From NCBI RefSeq assembly GCF_000092205.1, contig NC_014216.1, positions 1,493,742 through 1,557,741 of the forward strand: a DNA stretch of 64,000 nucleotides. The letters are read 5' to 3'. Of this stretch, positions 25,763 through 34,851 are shown piece by piece. The first letter of the stretch is position 1. The number at the start of each line of letters is the position of its first letter. The position numbers and the translations under genes were made by a program. The notes beneath the pieces were generated by a model. That model saw only the letters and a list, made by a program, of their open reading frames with translations, was not told the DNA's origin and did no database searches. The stretch is from Desulfurivibrio alkaliphilus AHT 2 (GTDB lineage: Bacteria > Desulfobacterota > Desulfobulbia > Desulfobulbales > Desulfurivibrionaceae).

Positions 25763-26278
25763 TCAAGGAGTTTCCTGCCGCCTGATCCTGATCAGCCAAA
25801 AATGCAGCCATCCAAGCAGGGCCTCCCCCCATTGGCGACGGAAATCCAACCAGGACCACAGCGCCAGCAGCAGAACAAAGTTCATGCTGTAGAGCTTGAA
25901 ATCCTGCCCCGTTGCCCCAACCGCCCCCCCGCGCTCGACCAACAGCCCCAGCGGATAGGCCACCATCCCGGCAAAAAGCAGGATGTAGCCAATGAGATAA
26001 CCAAAAAACAGTAGAAAGCCGGCGCTCACCTCGGGCCAGCGGCGTTGCACCCCGGCGGCGACGGCTTGCAGCAGGCGGTCGAAGATCGCCTGCGCCAGCC
26101 CGAACAGCCCCCCAAGAGGGAGAGCAAGCAGCAACACCGTCAAGGCAAGCGGCCAGGCGACCGGGCGGGAAAGCACAAAATAGGCGCTGAGCAGCAAGAC
26201 CAGCAGCTGGTAGAGCAGGATGCGGCGCAGTAAAGGTTTTTGCCACCAATCCCTGACGAAATTCATCACAAAATCCAT
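25763..26278 (-). CDS. integral membrane protein of unknown function (171 aa)
   Basis: At least four hydrophobic segments are visible, around residues 18-36, 40-62, 86-112 and 130-145, with a basic N-terminus and a basic RIRRQ tail. I recognise no family. The start overlaps the upstream cyclic-nucleotide-domain gene by 13 bases, so the two are probably translated together and may act together. Confidence 0.75.
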   Translation of the reverse strand: MDFVMNFVRDWWQKPLLRRILLYQLLVLLLSAYFVLSRPVAWPLALTVLLLALPLGGLFGLAQAIFDRLLQAVAAGVQRRWPEVSAGFLLFFGYLIGYILLFAGMVAYPLGLLVERGGAVGATGQDFKLYSMNFVLLLALWSWLDFRRQWGEALLGWLHFWLIRIRRQETP

Positions 26279-26772
26279 GCCAGTCGCTCTCCGGCCCCCT
26301 GCAATCGCCGGCGGACCACCTGGATGATCCGGAGCAACAGCTTTTGCGCCAGTTCCGGTTCATCGCTTAGCAACTGCTGCAAGCGCTCCCTGGGCAAAAC
26401 CAGCAGGCGGCTGTCATCAACCGCCGCCACCACCGTTCCGGCCGCTGGTTGCCGGGAGGCCTCCACCACCGCGCCTTCTCCTATCATGCCGCCCGGTTCA
26501 AACTCGGCCAGCAAAATGTAACGCCCGGGAAAAGAGGAGAGTTTTTTCACCGCCAGCCTGCCGGCCAGCACAAAGGCCAAAAATGGGGCCGGGCGCTGAT
26601 CATCCAGGATCACTTCACCCGCCTTCCATTCCCGGACTTCGCCCAGAGCCTTCAGGCGCAGCGCCTCAGCCGGCTCCAGGAAGGCCAGCACCTTCGTCGC
26701 CTCCTCGGCTCCTGGCGGGCGGCCCACCGGCAGGCCGGCGCCGGCCTTCTCTGCAGAACCGGTAGAGGTCAT
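26266..26772 (-). CDS. cyclic nucleotide-binding domain protein (Crp-like, no DNA-binding domain)
   Basis: A 168-residue protein with one cNMP-binding jelly roll: LAFVLAGRLAVKKL, then GGMIGEGAVVEASRQPAAGTVVAAVDDSRLLVLPRERLQQLL, then an alpha-helical end. No helix-turn-helix follows, so it is not a Crp-type transcription factor by itself. Ligand-binding residues of the phosphate cassette are only partly conserved. It overlaps the mlaC stop by four bases and the next membrane gene by 13, placing it at the end of the mla operon. Confidence 0.8.
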   Translation of the reverse strand: MTSTGSAEKAGAGLPVGRPPGAEEATKVLAFLEPAEALRLKALGEVREWKAGEVILDDQRPAPFLAFVLAGRLAVKKLSSFPGRYILLAEFEPGGMIGEGAVVEASRQPAAGTVVAAVDDSRLLVLPRERLQQLLSDEPELAQKLLLRIIQVVRRRLQGAGERLAWIL

Positions 26773-27431
26773 GATTGGCCATCCAACTCCCGACCACTGG
26801 CGATACTTTCTTCCATTCGCCGGATCAGTTCCTCAAAGGGGTAAGGGTCAAACTGGCTGCGGAAATTGCGCACCAGGCTCACCCCTTCGATATCCACATC
26901 GTAAACCACCCAGCGGCCGTCTTTCTCGCGCATCCGGTAATGTACCGGCACCGCCTGGTCCCTCATGATAAAATCGGTGGCCACCCGGGCAAATCGGTTG
27001 CCCCGGCGATCCTCGCGAATTTCCTGCTCGCCCACCACCACCTTCTCGCCGGAGTATCGATCCACCTGATCGACATAATTGTTTTCCAGATACTGCTTGA
27101 ACAGGCCGATGAAAAGCTGCCGCTGCTCGGTGCTCAACTCGCGCCAGCGCGGCCCCAGGGCGCGCATGGAGATCTCTTCAAAGTCGAAAAATCTCTCCAC
27201 CAGGGCCACCACTTTATCGTAGCGGGACTGGCGATTTTCCGTCCCGGCCAGTTCCGGATCGGTCAACACATCGATAATTTCATCCACCGCCTGTGTCACC
27301 GTGTCCCGGGGTTCCGCCGCCGCCACCCCCCAAGGGGCAAGCGCCATGATCAGCATCAGGGCAGCCGGCAGCAACCACCGCCCGCCGGCAAGCGCCATTC
27401 CGGCCGGCAAAAAAGTTTTGTCGCTCTGCAC
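26769..27431 (-). CDS. mlaC: phospholipid-binding periplasmic protein MlaC
   Basis: The Ttg2/MlaC family carries phospholipid across the periplasm between the MlaA lipoprotein complex and the inner-membrane MlaFED pump. The protein has a signal peptide (WLLPAALMLIMALAPWGVAAA), then DTVTQAVDEIIDVL, FDFEEISMRALGPRWRELSTEQR and VDRYSGEKVVVGEQEIREDRRGN. I chose the GTG at 27431 because AGGAGG lies nine bases upstream; the frame running to 27554 crosses a repeat element. It is separated from mlaA by that repeat. Confidence 0.92.
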   Translation of the reverse strand: MQSDKTFLPAGMALAGGRWLLPAALMLIMALAPWGVAAAEPRDTVTQAVDEIIDVLTDPELAGTENRQSRYDKVVALVERFFDFEEISMRALGPRWRELSTEQRQLFIGLFKQYLENNYVDQVDRYSGEKVVVGEQEIREDRRGNRFARVATDFIMRDQAVPVHYRMREKDGRWVVYDVDIEGVSLVRNFRSQFDPYPFEELIRRMEESIASGRELDGQS

Positions 27432-27460
27432 CTTATCATTCCTCCTGGCTTGTGTTATCT

Positions 27461-27607
27461 GGTAATCGTTCAGCAGCACCGCATCTTCGGGCGATCGGCC
27501 AGGCTTACGTACAGGGGTTCGCGGCGCCTGGCTGCAAGACCAAACCTGCGGCACTGCTGAACGATTGCAGCCCGTTAAACCGGCAGGTTAGTACCCCTGG
27601 TGAACGG
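27461..27607 (-). repeat. full-length palindromic repeat element, copy 4, with target-site duplication
   Basis: The hairpin occupies 27462-27568 and the 36-base module, in reverse, 27570-27605. The element is flanked on both sides by the identical 11-mer TTGTGTTATCT (27450-27460 and 27608-27618), which looks like a target-site duplication from insertion. Unlike the other copies, its module end faces the upstream gene. The module encodes the last residues VHQGY and the stop codon of mlaA. Confidence 0.92.
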
Positions 27608-28586
27608 TTGTGTTATCTCCTCCGGCGGCCTCACGGAACAGCCTGGGCGCCTCCGGCCCCGTCCCCCGATCCATGATCTGCCGGCGACGGTACTGCCAGT
27701 ATGCATCCCGCACCGCAATATAAGGATCAAAAGCTGCGCCGGTCAGCCGCTCATACTCGCCAACATGAAAGGAGGCATTGTTGACGGTCCGGCCGGCGTG
27801 TACCACCGCCCCGGTCCTGGGGTCTTCCATCAGCAGACGAGAGGTTGGGTTGACCAGGGAATCGCCGGCCATCCCCACGGAGTCGCGCAGGGTTGACGGA
27901 CCAAGCAACGGCCAGGTGATAAAAAAACCGGCGCCCAACCCGTAAACACCCAGAGTTTGGCCAAAATCAGCATTCCTCTGCTCAATACCGAAAGTGTCGG
28001 CGGCAGGGTCCACCAGGCCGGCTATCCCGATGGTGGTATTGACAGTAAACCGCAACAGCTCCCGGCCGCTGTCCCGCACCCGCCCCTGCAACAAATGGTT
28101 CACCACCCGCACCGGGGCGGTCAGGTTGCGGAAAAAACGCCGGAAGCAAAGCCTGATATCCTCCGGCAAGGTGGCGGCATACCCCCTGGCCAGCGGATCC
28201 AGCACCCGGACATAAAGGCGGTCGTTAAATTTAAAAACCAGCCGGTTGATGGGCTCCAGAGGATCGGCCAGCCGCTCACCGGGCCGGCCGGCGTCCCAGG
28301 GGTCATCATCCCAAGGATCGTCATCCCAGGGGTCATCATCCCAGAAGTCATCATCCCGGAGATCGCCGGGCTCCCCTTCTCCGGCCACCGCCTCCGGGGC
28401 GGCCGGCGGCCCGGCGGGATCAACGCCATGCTCGACAGAGCCGGCGGCGGCCGCCACCGGCAGCAGCAACAGGCAGGCCAGCAATAGTAGCGTCAGTACC
28501 GACCAGGCCGGACCACATCCCGCCGGCTTGCGCCTTTCTATCCCGTCCAGAAAGAACCTCCTCCTCCCAACCCGGCCGACCAGCAC
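27588..28586 (-). CDS. mlaA: MlaA/VacJ family lipid-asymmetry protein
   Basis: Outer-membrane component that removes mislocalised phospholipids. The core is classic VacJ: DPLEPINRLVFKFNDRLYVRVLDPLARGY, FFRNLTAPVRVVNHLLQGR and QTLGVYGLGAGFFITWPLLGPSTLRD. A hydrophobic signal segment (VLTLLLLACLLLLPVAAAA) comes first. No clear lipobox cysteine follows it, so membrane anchoring is uncertain. Residues about 79-95 are a tandem DDDPW repeat. The frame starts at a GTG at 28586; a stronger AGGAGGAGG site instead sits just before a CTG at 28550, a possible unusual start. The C-terminal VHQGY-stop comes from an inserted repeat. Confidence 0.9.
   Translation of the reverse strand: MLVGRVGRRRFFLDGIERRKPAGCGPAWSVLTLLLLACLLLLPVAAAAGSVEHGVDPAGPPAAPEAVAGEGEPGDLRDDDFWDDDPWDDDPWDDDPWDAGRPGERLADPLEPINRLVFKFNDRLYVRVLDPLARGYAATLPEDIRLCFRRFFRNLTAPVRVVNHLLQGRVRDSGRELLRFTVNTTIGIAGLVDPAADTFGIEQRNADFGQTLGVYGLGAGFFITWPLLGPSTLRDSVGMAGDSLVNPTSRLLMEDPRTGAVVHAGRTVNNASFHVGEYERLTGAAFDPYIAVRDAYWQYRRRQIMDRGTGPEAPRLFREAAGGDNTTVHQGY
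28293..28357 (-). repeat. 15-bp tandem repeat in mlaA encoding DDDPW
   Basis: About four imperfect copies of a 15-base unit (CATCCCAGGGGTCAT on the plus strand) encode DDDFWDDDPWDDDPWDDDPW. The copies differ at third positions, so the repeat is not brand new. It lies in the mature N-terminus before the VacJ core. Confidence 0.9.
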
Positions 28587-28603
28587 GCCGGAACTTGCGG
28601 TAA

Positions 28604-29050
28604 TCAGACGCCGCCGAAAATGTATTTGCTGACCAACTCTTCCAGGTCAAGGGCCGACTCGGTCTCCATCAGCCAGTCGCCATCGGCCAGCACCAGATCG
28701 GACCCACCGGGGCTGATACTGATATATTTTTCGCCGATAATTCCCTGGGTTTTGACGGAAGCGATGGAGTCTTCACTCAACTCCACGGCCCGATCGATAT
28801 ACAGGGTCACCAGCGCCCGTTGCCGCTCGCTCAACTCGATTGCTCCCACCCGGCCCACTCCAACCCCGGCTATTTCCACCACCGCTCCCCGGCGCAGCCC
28901 GGATATATTACCGAACTCGGCCTGCAACTGGTACTGCTGCCGCTTGCTTAAGGGGGCAAAATCTCCCAGTTGGACCGACAGGTAGACAAAGGAAAAAAAG
29001 CCGGCCAGTACGAAGAGCCCCACCACCAGGTCAAGTTTTACGTTGTTCAT
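28604..29050 (-). CDS. mlaD: MlaD-type MCE-domain lipid transport protein
   Basis: One N-terminal membrane helix (VVGLFVLAGFFSFVYLSVQ) followed by one MCE domain (YQLQAEFGNISGLRRGAVVEIAGVGVGRV...GIIGEKYISISPGG). MlaD forms a periplasmic hexamer on the MlaFE transporter and channels phospholipid. At 148 residues it has the standard short form. It overlaps mlaF by 20 bases. Confidence 0.94.
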   Translation of the reverse strand: MNNVKLDLVVGLFVLAGFFSFVYLSVQLGDFAPLSKRQQYQLQAEFGNISGLRRGAVVEIAGVGVGRVGAIELSERQRALVTLYIDRAVELSEDSIASVKTQGIIGEKYISISPGGSDLVLADGDWLMETESALDLEELVSKYIFGGV

Positions 29051-29822
29051 AATCGCTTTCCATGGTTTTACTCAAATAGATTTCGCCCATGGTGATCCGG
29101 ACAAATTCACGGATATCCGGGTCACTGCTGCGCTGGATATCTTCCGGCGAGGCAAAACTTTTGGCCCCGCCCTGCCCCATGATAATCACCTGGTCGGCCA
29201 GGTTGAAGATCTTGGGAATATCATGGCTAACGATTACCGCAGTATAGCCGAATTTTTGCTGGGTTTCGAGAAAGAGCCGGTAAATCTCCAAAGCCTTCTC
29301 GGGGTCCAGGCCGGTGGTGGGCTCATCAAAAAGCATGATCTCCGGCTGCAGCATCAGGGCCCGAGCCAAGCCCACCCGTTTTTTCATGCCCCCGGAAAGC
29401 TGGGCGGGAAACTTTTCCTCGTGCCCGGCCAGACCGAGTTGCTCCAGGGTATCCAGCACCCGCCGACGGATCTCCTGCTCACCCAGGTTGGTGCGCTCCT
29501 CCAGGGGCAAGGCCACATTGGCAAAGACCGACAGGGAGTCAAGCAGTGCCCCGCCCTGAAACAGCACTCCGAAGTTGGCCCGGATTTCGTTAAGCTCCCG
29601 CCCCCGCAGGCGGGCGATATCCCGGCCCTGCACCAGCACCCGGCCCGAATCGGGCCGCAGCAGCCCTAAAATCAGCTTCAAGGTTACACTTTTACCCTGC
29701 CCGCTGGCCCCGGCGATCACCGTGGTGCGGCCACCAGCGATGACAAAATCCACCCCGCTGAGCACCCGTTGCCGCCCAAAGGACTTGCTGACCTGTGCAA
29801 ATTCAATAACCGGGCTGCTCAT
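29031..29822 (-). CDS. mlaF: Mla ABC transporter ATPase
   Basis: A 263-residue ABC ATPase with Walker A GASGQGKS, Q-loop VLFQGGALLDSLSVFANVALPL (the Mkl/Ttg2A style), signature LSGGMKKRVGLARAL and Walker B IMLFDEPTTGLDP. It powers lipid transport by MlaE. The start is the ATG at 29822 (SSPVIEFAQVSKSFG), overlapping the mlaE stop as ATGA. The same frame stays open upstream across mlaE, but that part is a shadow. Confidence 0.95.
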   Translation of the reverse strand: MSSPVIEFAQVSKSFGRQRVLSGVDFVIAGGRTTVIAGASGQGKSVTLKLILGLLRPDSGRVLVQGRDIARLRGRELNEIRANFGVLFQGGALLDSLSVFANVALPLEERTNLGEQEIRRRVLDTLEQLGLAGHEEKFPAQLSGGMKKRVGLARALMLQPEIMLFDEPTTGLDPEKALEIYRLFLETQQKFGYTAVIVSHDIPKIFNLADQVIIMGQGGAKSFASPEDIQRSSDPDIREFVRITMGEIYLSKTMESDYEQRKT

Positions 29823-30613
29823 AACAGAATGGCCGTAAGCAGATAGTTCCACAGCAGCACCGAAATGGAGGCAAGCACCACCGCCTGGGTGGTGGCGCAG
29901 CTGACTCCCTCGGCCCCGAAACCGGCCCCCCTGATCTGGTGAACAAAGTAACCACGGCCGGAACAGATCCACACCACCAGCAGACCGAATACCAAAGACT
30001 TGATAAAACCCATGTTGATATCCTGGGCCAGCACGCTCTGCTCCATGGCGGCAAAATAGGAGCCGGCATTGACCCCCAGCAGCACCACCCCGGCCAGGTA
30101 GCCGCCAAATATGCCCACCACGTTGAAGATCATGGTCAGTAGCGGGATGGAGATGACGGTGGCCAGAAATTTGGGCGCAATCAGGTAGCGAAAGGGATCG
30201 ACGGCCATGCACTCCAGGGCGTCGATCTGTTCGGAGTTGCGCATAATGCCGATCTCGGCGCACATTGCCGAACCGGCCCGACCAATGACCATCAGGGCGG
30301 TGAGTACCGGGCCCAACTCCCGCACCAAAGAGAGCGCAACCATGGTGCCCAACGCCCCTTCGGCGCCGAATTTGCGCAAGGTGTAATAGCCCTGCAGCCC
30401 CAGGACCATCCCGGTGAAAGCGGCGGTAAAGAAGATAACCGGCAGGGAGTTGGCGCCGATCAAACGAATCTGGCGGATCACCTCGGCAAGCCTGAACGGT
30501 CGCTTAAAGAGGCCGGCCAGCGCCCGGGCCAGAAACCCCCCCATCCGCCCAAGGTCTCCGACCACATACAGGGTCCGCTCCCCTACCCTTTCAATGTTTG
30601 CCAGTAATGCCAA
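29819..30613 (-). CDS. mlaE: Mla ABC transporter permease
   Basis: The MlaE/Ttg2B permease family: FFTAAFTGMVLGLQGYYTLRKFGAEGALGTMVALSLVRELGPVLTALMVIGRAGSAMCAEIG is diagnostic, with five or so membrane helices and GVSCATTQAVVLASI at the C-terminus. I prefer the TTG at 30613 (ALLANIERVGERTLY) because GAGG lies about nine bases upstream; a GTG at 30628 is an alternative. The longest frame, from 30712, starts within the promoter and cannot be used. First gene of the mlaEFDAC operon. Confidence 0.92.
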   Translation of the reverse strand: MALLANIERVGERTLYVVGDLGRMGGFLARALAGLFKRPFRLAEVIRQIRLIGANSLPVIFFTAAFTGMVLGLQGYYTLRKFGAEGALGTMVALSLVRELGPVLTALMVIGRAGSAMCAEIGIMRNSEQIDALECMAVDPFRYLIAPKFLATVISIPLLTMIFNVVGIFGGYLAGVVLLGVNAGSYFAAMEQSVLAQDINMGFIKSLVFGLLVVWICSGRGYFVHQIRGAGFGAEGVSCATTQAVVLASISVLLWNYLLTAILL

Positions 30614-30712
30614 TGAAGGTAACCTCACCCCGGATTTTCCGCCTGCCCGTGCCGGCCCAGCCCCCGAAAGACTTTTATGACCCAAGCGGGCGCCAGGCCG
30701 ACAAAGATGCAC

Positions 30713-30742
30713 AAACTAGCCGCCCCCAGCCGGGATTGTCAA
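30713..30742 (-). promoter_or_regulatory. sigma-70 promoter of the mla operon
   Basis: On the minus strand TTGACA (30737-30742), an 18-base spacer and TAGTTT (30713-30718) precede mlaE. Transcription would begin near 30706, giving a leader of roughly 90 bases. Confidence 0.65.
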
Positions 30743-30846
30743 GCAAATCCTCTGCCCGGGAGCGGTCAAAATCCTGCAAAGCTCCACCGTTTACCGCAGG
30801 CCATGACTCCGACGACGACCAGCCGAGCCCGGGACCGCAAAAACAA

Positions 30847-30889
30847 AGAGGGAAACCAGGCGCATACACCTGATTTCCCTCTGTTTTTT
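30847..30889 (-). terminator. bidirectional rho-independent terminator after the tRNA genes
   Basis: A 14-base stem (AGAGGGAAACCAGG with its complement, one mismatch) and an 8-base loop lie directly downstream of tRNA-Asp. On the minus strand it is followed by TTTGTTTTTG; on the plus strand by GTTTTTTC. It should end the tRNA-Val/tRNA-Asp transcript before the mla promoter. Confidence 0.85.
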
Positions 30890-30890
30890 C

Positions 30891-30967
30891 TGGCGGGGTT
30901 GACGGGGCTCGAACCCGCGACCTCTGGCGTGACAGGCCAGCACTCTAACCAGCTGAGCTACAACCCC
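30891..30967 (-). tRNA. tRNA-Asp (GTC)
   Basis: The 77-base minus-strand sequence folds as a tRNA: acceptor GGGGTTG paired with CAACCCC, D-arm AGCTCAGCTGGTTAGAG, anticodon loop CTGTCAC, T-arm GGGTTCGAGCCCC, and an encoded CCA end. It lies 25 bases after tRNA-Val in the same transcript. Confidence 0.97.
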
Positions 30968-30992
30968 TGGAGATGGAACTGAAAAAAAGGGA

Positions 30993-31068
30993 TGGTGGGC
31001 GAAACAGGGCTCGAACCTGTGACCCTCGGCTTGTAAGGCCGATGCTCTCCCAGCTGAGCTATTCGCCC
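30993..31068 (-). tRNA. tRNA-Val (TAC)
   Basis: The 76-base minus-strand sequence has acceptor GGGCGAA, anticodon loop CTTACAA within CGGCCTTACAAGCCG, T-arm ACAGGTTCGAGCCCTGT, and an encoded CCA. A good promoter lies just upstream. Confidence 0.97.
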
Positions 31069-31085
31069 ATCCCGTTGAGGCCCCT

Positions 31086-31114
31086 TATTAACCACGGGGC
31101 CGAATTTTCGTCAA
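31086..31114 (-). promoter_or_regulatory. sigma-70 promoter of the tRNA-Val/tRNA-Asp unit
   Basis: TTGACG (31109-31114), a 17-base spacer and TTAATA (31086-31091) on the minus strand. The predicted start near 31079 is about ten bases before tRNA-Val. A GC-rich GCCCCGTGG/CCGGGG-like stretch lies between the hexamers. Confidence 0.65.
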
Positions 31115-31156
31115 GCAAAAAAGCCCAACCCTTATAAATAAAAGAGCCCGCCTGGT

Positions 31157-33586
31157 TCAGCAGTGCGGCCGGGGATACTCCAGGGGTTCCAGGCCGGGTA
31201 ACAGCTGGTGCTGATGATCGCCGCCGCCCTGTTCATCATCGTGGAACAGGGCCTCTCCTTCCGGCAGGGCCAGGGCCAGTTGCAACACCTCATCAACGCT
31301 GGCCACCGGCTCGATCCGCAGGCCTTTCAGTATTTTAGCGGGGATTTCAGCCAAATGGCGCTCGTTTTCCCGGGGAATCAACACCTGCCTGATATTACCC
31401 CGTTTGGCCGCCAGCAGTTTCTCCGCCAGCCCACCGATGGGCAACACCCGCCCGCGCAGGGTAATCTCGCCGGTCATGGCCACTTCCCGGCGCACCGGGA
31501 TCTTGAGCAGGGCCGAGACCAGGGAGGTGGCCATGGTGATTCCCGCCGACGGGCCATCCTTGGGGATGGCCCCTTCCGGGACATGGACATGGATATCAAG
31601 TTTCTGGTAAAAGTCCGGCGCCAGATTAAGGCGCCGGGCCCGGGTGCGCACGTAGCTCAGGGCCGCCTGGGCCGACTCCTGCATAACATCACCCAGCTTG
31701 CCGGTGACCGTCAGTTTGCCCTTGCCGGGCATCAGGGCCGTTTCAATCTGCAGCAACTCGCCGCCCACCTCGGTCCAGGCCAGCCCGGTGGCCAGCCCCA
31801 CCCGGTCTTCATCCTCGGCCAGACCGTAGCGGTACTTGGGTACGCCAAGGTAGCGGGCCACCGCCGCCGGGGTCAGGCGGTATTTCTTTCGCCCATCACG
31901 CTTCAGGCGATCCCGGGCCACCTTGCGGCAAATGGCGGCAATGGTACGGTCCAGATTGCGCACCCCGGCCTCCCGGGTATAGCGGCGAATGATTTCCCGC
32001 AGACCGGCCTCGGTGAAGATGATCTCGCCGCGGCTGAAGCCATTGGCCTCCAACTGCTTGGGCACCAGGAAGCCGCGGGCGATATTGACCTTGTCTTCCT
32101 CGGTGTAACCGTTGATCCGGATGATCTCCATCCGATCCTGGAGGGGGGCGGGAATGGCGGCCAGGTTATTGGCGGTGGTGATAAAAAAGACATCGGAAAG
32201 GTCATACTCCAGATCCAGGTAGTGATCACTGAAGCTGTGATTCTGCTCCGGATCAAGCACCTCCAGCAGGGCGGCAGCGGGGTCCCCCCGGAAATCCATG
32301 CTCATCTTGTCCACTTCATCCAGGCAGAGCACCGGATTGGCCACCTTGGCCTTCTGCATGGCCCGCAGGATCTTACCCGGCATGGCCCCGATGTAGGTGC
32401 GCCGATGCCCCCGGATTTCGGCCTCATCCCGAACGCCGCCCAACGAAAGACGCTGGAAACGGCGCTCCATGGAGCGGGCCACCGATTTACAGATGGAGGT
32501 CTTGCCCACCCCGGGGGGACCCACCAGGCAGAGGATCGGCCCTTTTAGTTTGTCTACCTGGCTCTTGACCGCCAGGTACTCCAGGATCCGCTCCTTGGGT
32601 TTGCTCAAGCCGTAATGGTCCTCTTCCAGCACCTTCTCGGCCAGTTCCAGATCAAACCGGCTGTCGCTTTTTTCCTGCCAGGGCAGAGCCAGGATGCACT
32701 CCACGTAGTTGCGCACCACCGTGGCCTCGGCGCTCATGGCCGGCATCATTTTCAGCTTTTTCAGCTCCTGCTCGGCCTTTTCCCGAGCGCTGTCGGGCAT
32801 TTTCTTGGCTTTGAGCCGCGTTTCCAACTCAACCAGATCGGAGGCGGGGTCATCCTTGCCGCCCCCCATCTCTTTCTGGATCACCCGCATCTGCTCGGCC
32901 AGGTAATAATCCTTCTGGGTCTTGTCGAGTTTCTTCTTGACCCGGCCGCGGATGCTCTCTTCCAGTTTGGCCACCTGGATTTCCTGGTGCAGCAGATTCA
33001 GCACCAACTCAAAGCGCGGCGCCAGTTCCAGGGTGGCCAGCACCTGCTGTTTTTTATCGCTGTCCACCGGCAGGTGGACCACCAGGACATCCACATACCT
33101 GGCCGGCTCGCTGATCCGGCCCAAAGACTTAACCACCTCGGCGGGCAACTTCTTGTAATGCTTGATGTACTCCTGGAAGGCGGCGCGCAACTCGCGCATG
33201 TATGCGCTGACTTCCGCCGCTGAGGTTGCCGGGTCCGGCAGTTCCTCCACCGCCACCATGAACATCTCGGCATGGGGCAGGTGGCGGCTGATTCGCCCCC
33301 GGCGCTTGCCCTCCACCAAGGCCTTGATGGTACCATCGGGCAGGCGCAGCAACTGCATCACCGTGGCCACGGTGCCGATCTCGTGCACGCCGTCCGGGCC
33401 CGGCTCATCCTCGGAGGGATCTTTTTGCGCCGCCAAAAAAAGCTCGGAGCGCGAGGCCATGGCCTCTTCCAGGGCTTTAATGGAACGCTCCCGCCCCACT
33501 ACCAGCGGGGCGACCATATAGGGGAAGAGGACAATGTCCCTGAGCGGCATCAGGGGGTATGTCTTATTACTGCCAAATTCATCCAT
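31157..33586 (-). CDS. lon: ATP-dependent protease Lon
   Basis: An 809-residue AAA+ serine protease that degrades misfolded and regulatory proteins. The N-terminal substrate domain begins [22 protein letters not shown]. Walker A is GPPGVGKT and Walker B is [10 protein letters not shown]. The C-terminal peptidase has the Ser-Lys dyad in [10 protein letters not shown] and [12 protein letters not shown]. It lies three bases after clpX in a clpP-clpX-lon quality-control operon. Confidence 0.98.
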   Translation of the reverse strand: MDEFGSNKTYPLMPLRDIVLFPYMVAPLVVGRERSIKALEEAMASRSELFLAAQKDPSEDEPGPDGVHEIGTVATVMQLLRLPDGTIKALVEGKRRGRISRHLPHAEMFMVAVEELPDPATSAAEVSAYMRELRAAFQEYIKHYKKLPAEVVKSLGRISEPARYVDVLVVHLPVDSDKKQQVLATLELAPRFELVLNLLHQEIQVAKLEESIRGRVKKKLDKTQKDYYLAEQMRVIQKEMGGGKDDPASDLVELETRLKAKKMPDSAREKAEQELKKLKMMPAMSAEATVVRNYVECILALPWQEKSDSRFDLELAEKVLEEDHYGLSKPKERILEYLAVKSQVDKLKGPILCLVGPPGVGKTSICKSVARSMERRFQRLSLGGVRDEAEIRGHRRTYIGAMPGKILRAMQKAKVANPVLCLDEVDKMSMDFRGDPAAALLEVLDPEQNHSFSDHYLDLEYDLSDVFFITTANNLAAIPAPLQDRMEIIRINGYTEEDKVNIARGFLVPKQLEANGFSRGEIIFTEAGLREIIRRYTREAGVRNLDRTIAAICRKVARDRLKRDGRKKYRLTPAAVARYLGVPKYRYGLAEDEDRVGLATGLAWTEVGGELLQIETALMPGKGKLTVTGKLGDVMQESAQAALSYVRTRARRLNLAPDFYQKLDIHVHVPEGAIPKDGPSAGITMATSLVSALLKIPVRREVAMTGEITLRGRVLPIGGLAEKLLAAKRGNIRQVLIPRENERHLAEIPAKILKGLRIEPVASVDEVLQLALALPEGEALFHDDEQGGGDHQHQLLPGLEPLEYPRPHC

Positions 33587-33589
33587 GGC

Positions 33590-34849
33590 TCAGGCGCTTT
33601 TCTTTTCTTCGTTGTCGTACAGCACCACCGGGTAGTCATGGTTGGTGATAACTTGTTCGCTGATCACGCATTCCCGGACATTTTCCTGGGAAGGCAGGTC
33701 GTACATGATATCCAGCATGGCTGCTTCCATCACCGACCGCAACCCCCTGGCGCCGGCCTTGCGCTGAATGGCCTCGCGGGCAATGGCCGCCAGCGCCCCT
33801 TCGGTAAAACGCAGGCGAATGTCGTCAAAGGCAAAAAGCTTTTCATACTGGCGGGTCAGGGCGTTCTTGGGCTCCCGGAGGATCCTGATCAGATCCTCTT
33901 CCTCCAGCTCATCCATGGTGGCGGTAACCGGCAAGCGGCCCACCAGTTCCGGGATCAGGCCGTACCGCAGCAGATCTTCGGAGGCCACCTGGGCTAAAAT
34001 CTCGCCGGTCTTCTTTTTGCTCTTGCCCACCACCTTGGCCCCAAAACCCAGGGACTTGCTGCCTGCCCGCTGACCAATCACCTGCTCCAGGCCGACAAAG
34101 GCCCCGCCGCAGATAAAGAGAATGTTTGAGGTGTCAAGCTTGATATACTCCTGCTGCGGGTGCTTGCGCCCGCCCTTGGGCGGGATGCTGGCCACGGTGC
34201 CCTCGATGATCTTGAGCAGGGCCTGCTGCACCCCTTCCCCGGAGACATCCCGGGTTAAGGAGGCACTGTCGGACTTGCGGGCGATCTTGTCGATCTCGTC
34301 GATATAAACGATACCCCGGCTGGCCCGCTCCACGTCATTATCGGCGGCCTGCAGCAGGCTGACCAGGATATTCTCTACATCCTCGCCGACATAACCCGCT
34401 TCGGTAAGGGTCGTGGCATCGGCGATGGCAAAAGGCACATTGAGGATGCGGGCCAGGGTCTGGGCCAGCAGAGTCTTGCCGCTGCCGGTGGGACCAATCA
34501 GCAGGATGTTGCTTTTTTGTAGCTCCACATCCTGGTAGTCTCCTTCCAGATCGCCCTCCACCCGCTTGTAATGGTTATGCACCGCCACCGCCAGGCTGCG
34601 CTTGGCCCGTTCCTGGCCGACCACATATTCGTCCAGCAGTTCCTTGATCTCGCTGGGCTTCAGCAGGGGAACCCCGCTGTCGGCGCTCTCATCCTGGCGC
34701 AACTCCTCATTGACGATCTCGTTGCAGAGATCGATGCATTCGTTGCAAATATAGACGGTGGGACCGGCGATCAGTTTCCGCACCTCGCTCTGGGGCTTGC
34801 CGCAGAACGAGCAGGAGATCTCGGTTTCATGGTCTTTTTTGCTGGCCAT
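33590..34849 (-). CDS. clpX: ATP-dependent Clp protease ATP-binding subunit ClpX
   Basis: A 419-residue AAA+ unfoldase for ClpP. It has the N-terminal zinc domain (CSFCGKPQ...CNECIDLC), Walker A GPTGSGKT, and [14 protein letters not shown]. The C-terminal domain contains [28 protein letters not shown]. The gene directly follows clpP with a two-base gap. Confidence 0.98.
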   Translation of the reverse strand: MASKKDHETEISCSFCGKPQSEVRKLIAGPTVYICNECIDLCNEIVNEELRQDESADSGVPLLKPSEIKELLDEYVVGQERAKRSLAVAVHNHYKRVEGDLEGDYQDVELQKSNILLIGPTGSGKTLLAQTLARILNVPFAIADATTLTEAGYVGEDVENILVSLLQAADNDVERASRGIVYIDEIDKIARKSDSASLTRDVSGEGVQQALLKIIEGTVASIPPKGGRKHPQQEYIKLDTSNILFICGGAFVGLEQVIGQRAGSKSLGFGAKVVGKSKKKTGEILAQVASEDLLRYGLIPELVGRLPVTATMDELEEEDLIRILREPKNALTRQYEKLFAFDDIRLRFTEGALAAIAREAIQRKAGARGLRSVMEAAMLDIMYDLPSQENVRECVISEQVITNHDYPVVLYDNEEKKSA

Positions 34850-34851
34850 TG

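Noticed and set aside
28293-28357. Short CRISPR-like array
   Set aside because: Units are contiguous 15-mers without spacers and lie in frame within mlaA.
29823-30263. Apparent N-terminal extension of mlaF to 410 residues
   Set aside because: The extra part overlaps mlaE in another frame and has no homology; the ATGA overlap gives the real start.
31120-31156. Intrinsic terminator after lon
   Set aside because: There is a T-run after GGGC on the minus strand, but no upstream complement to form a stem.
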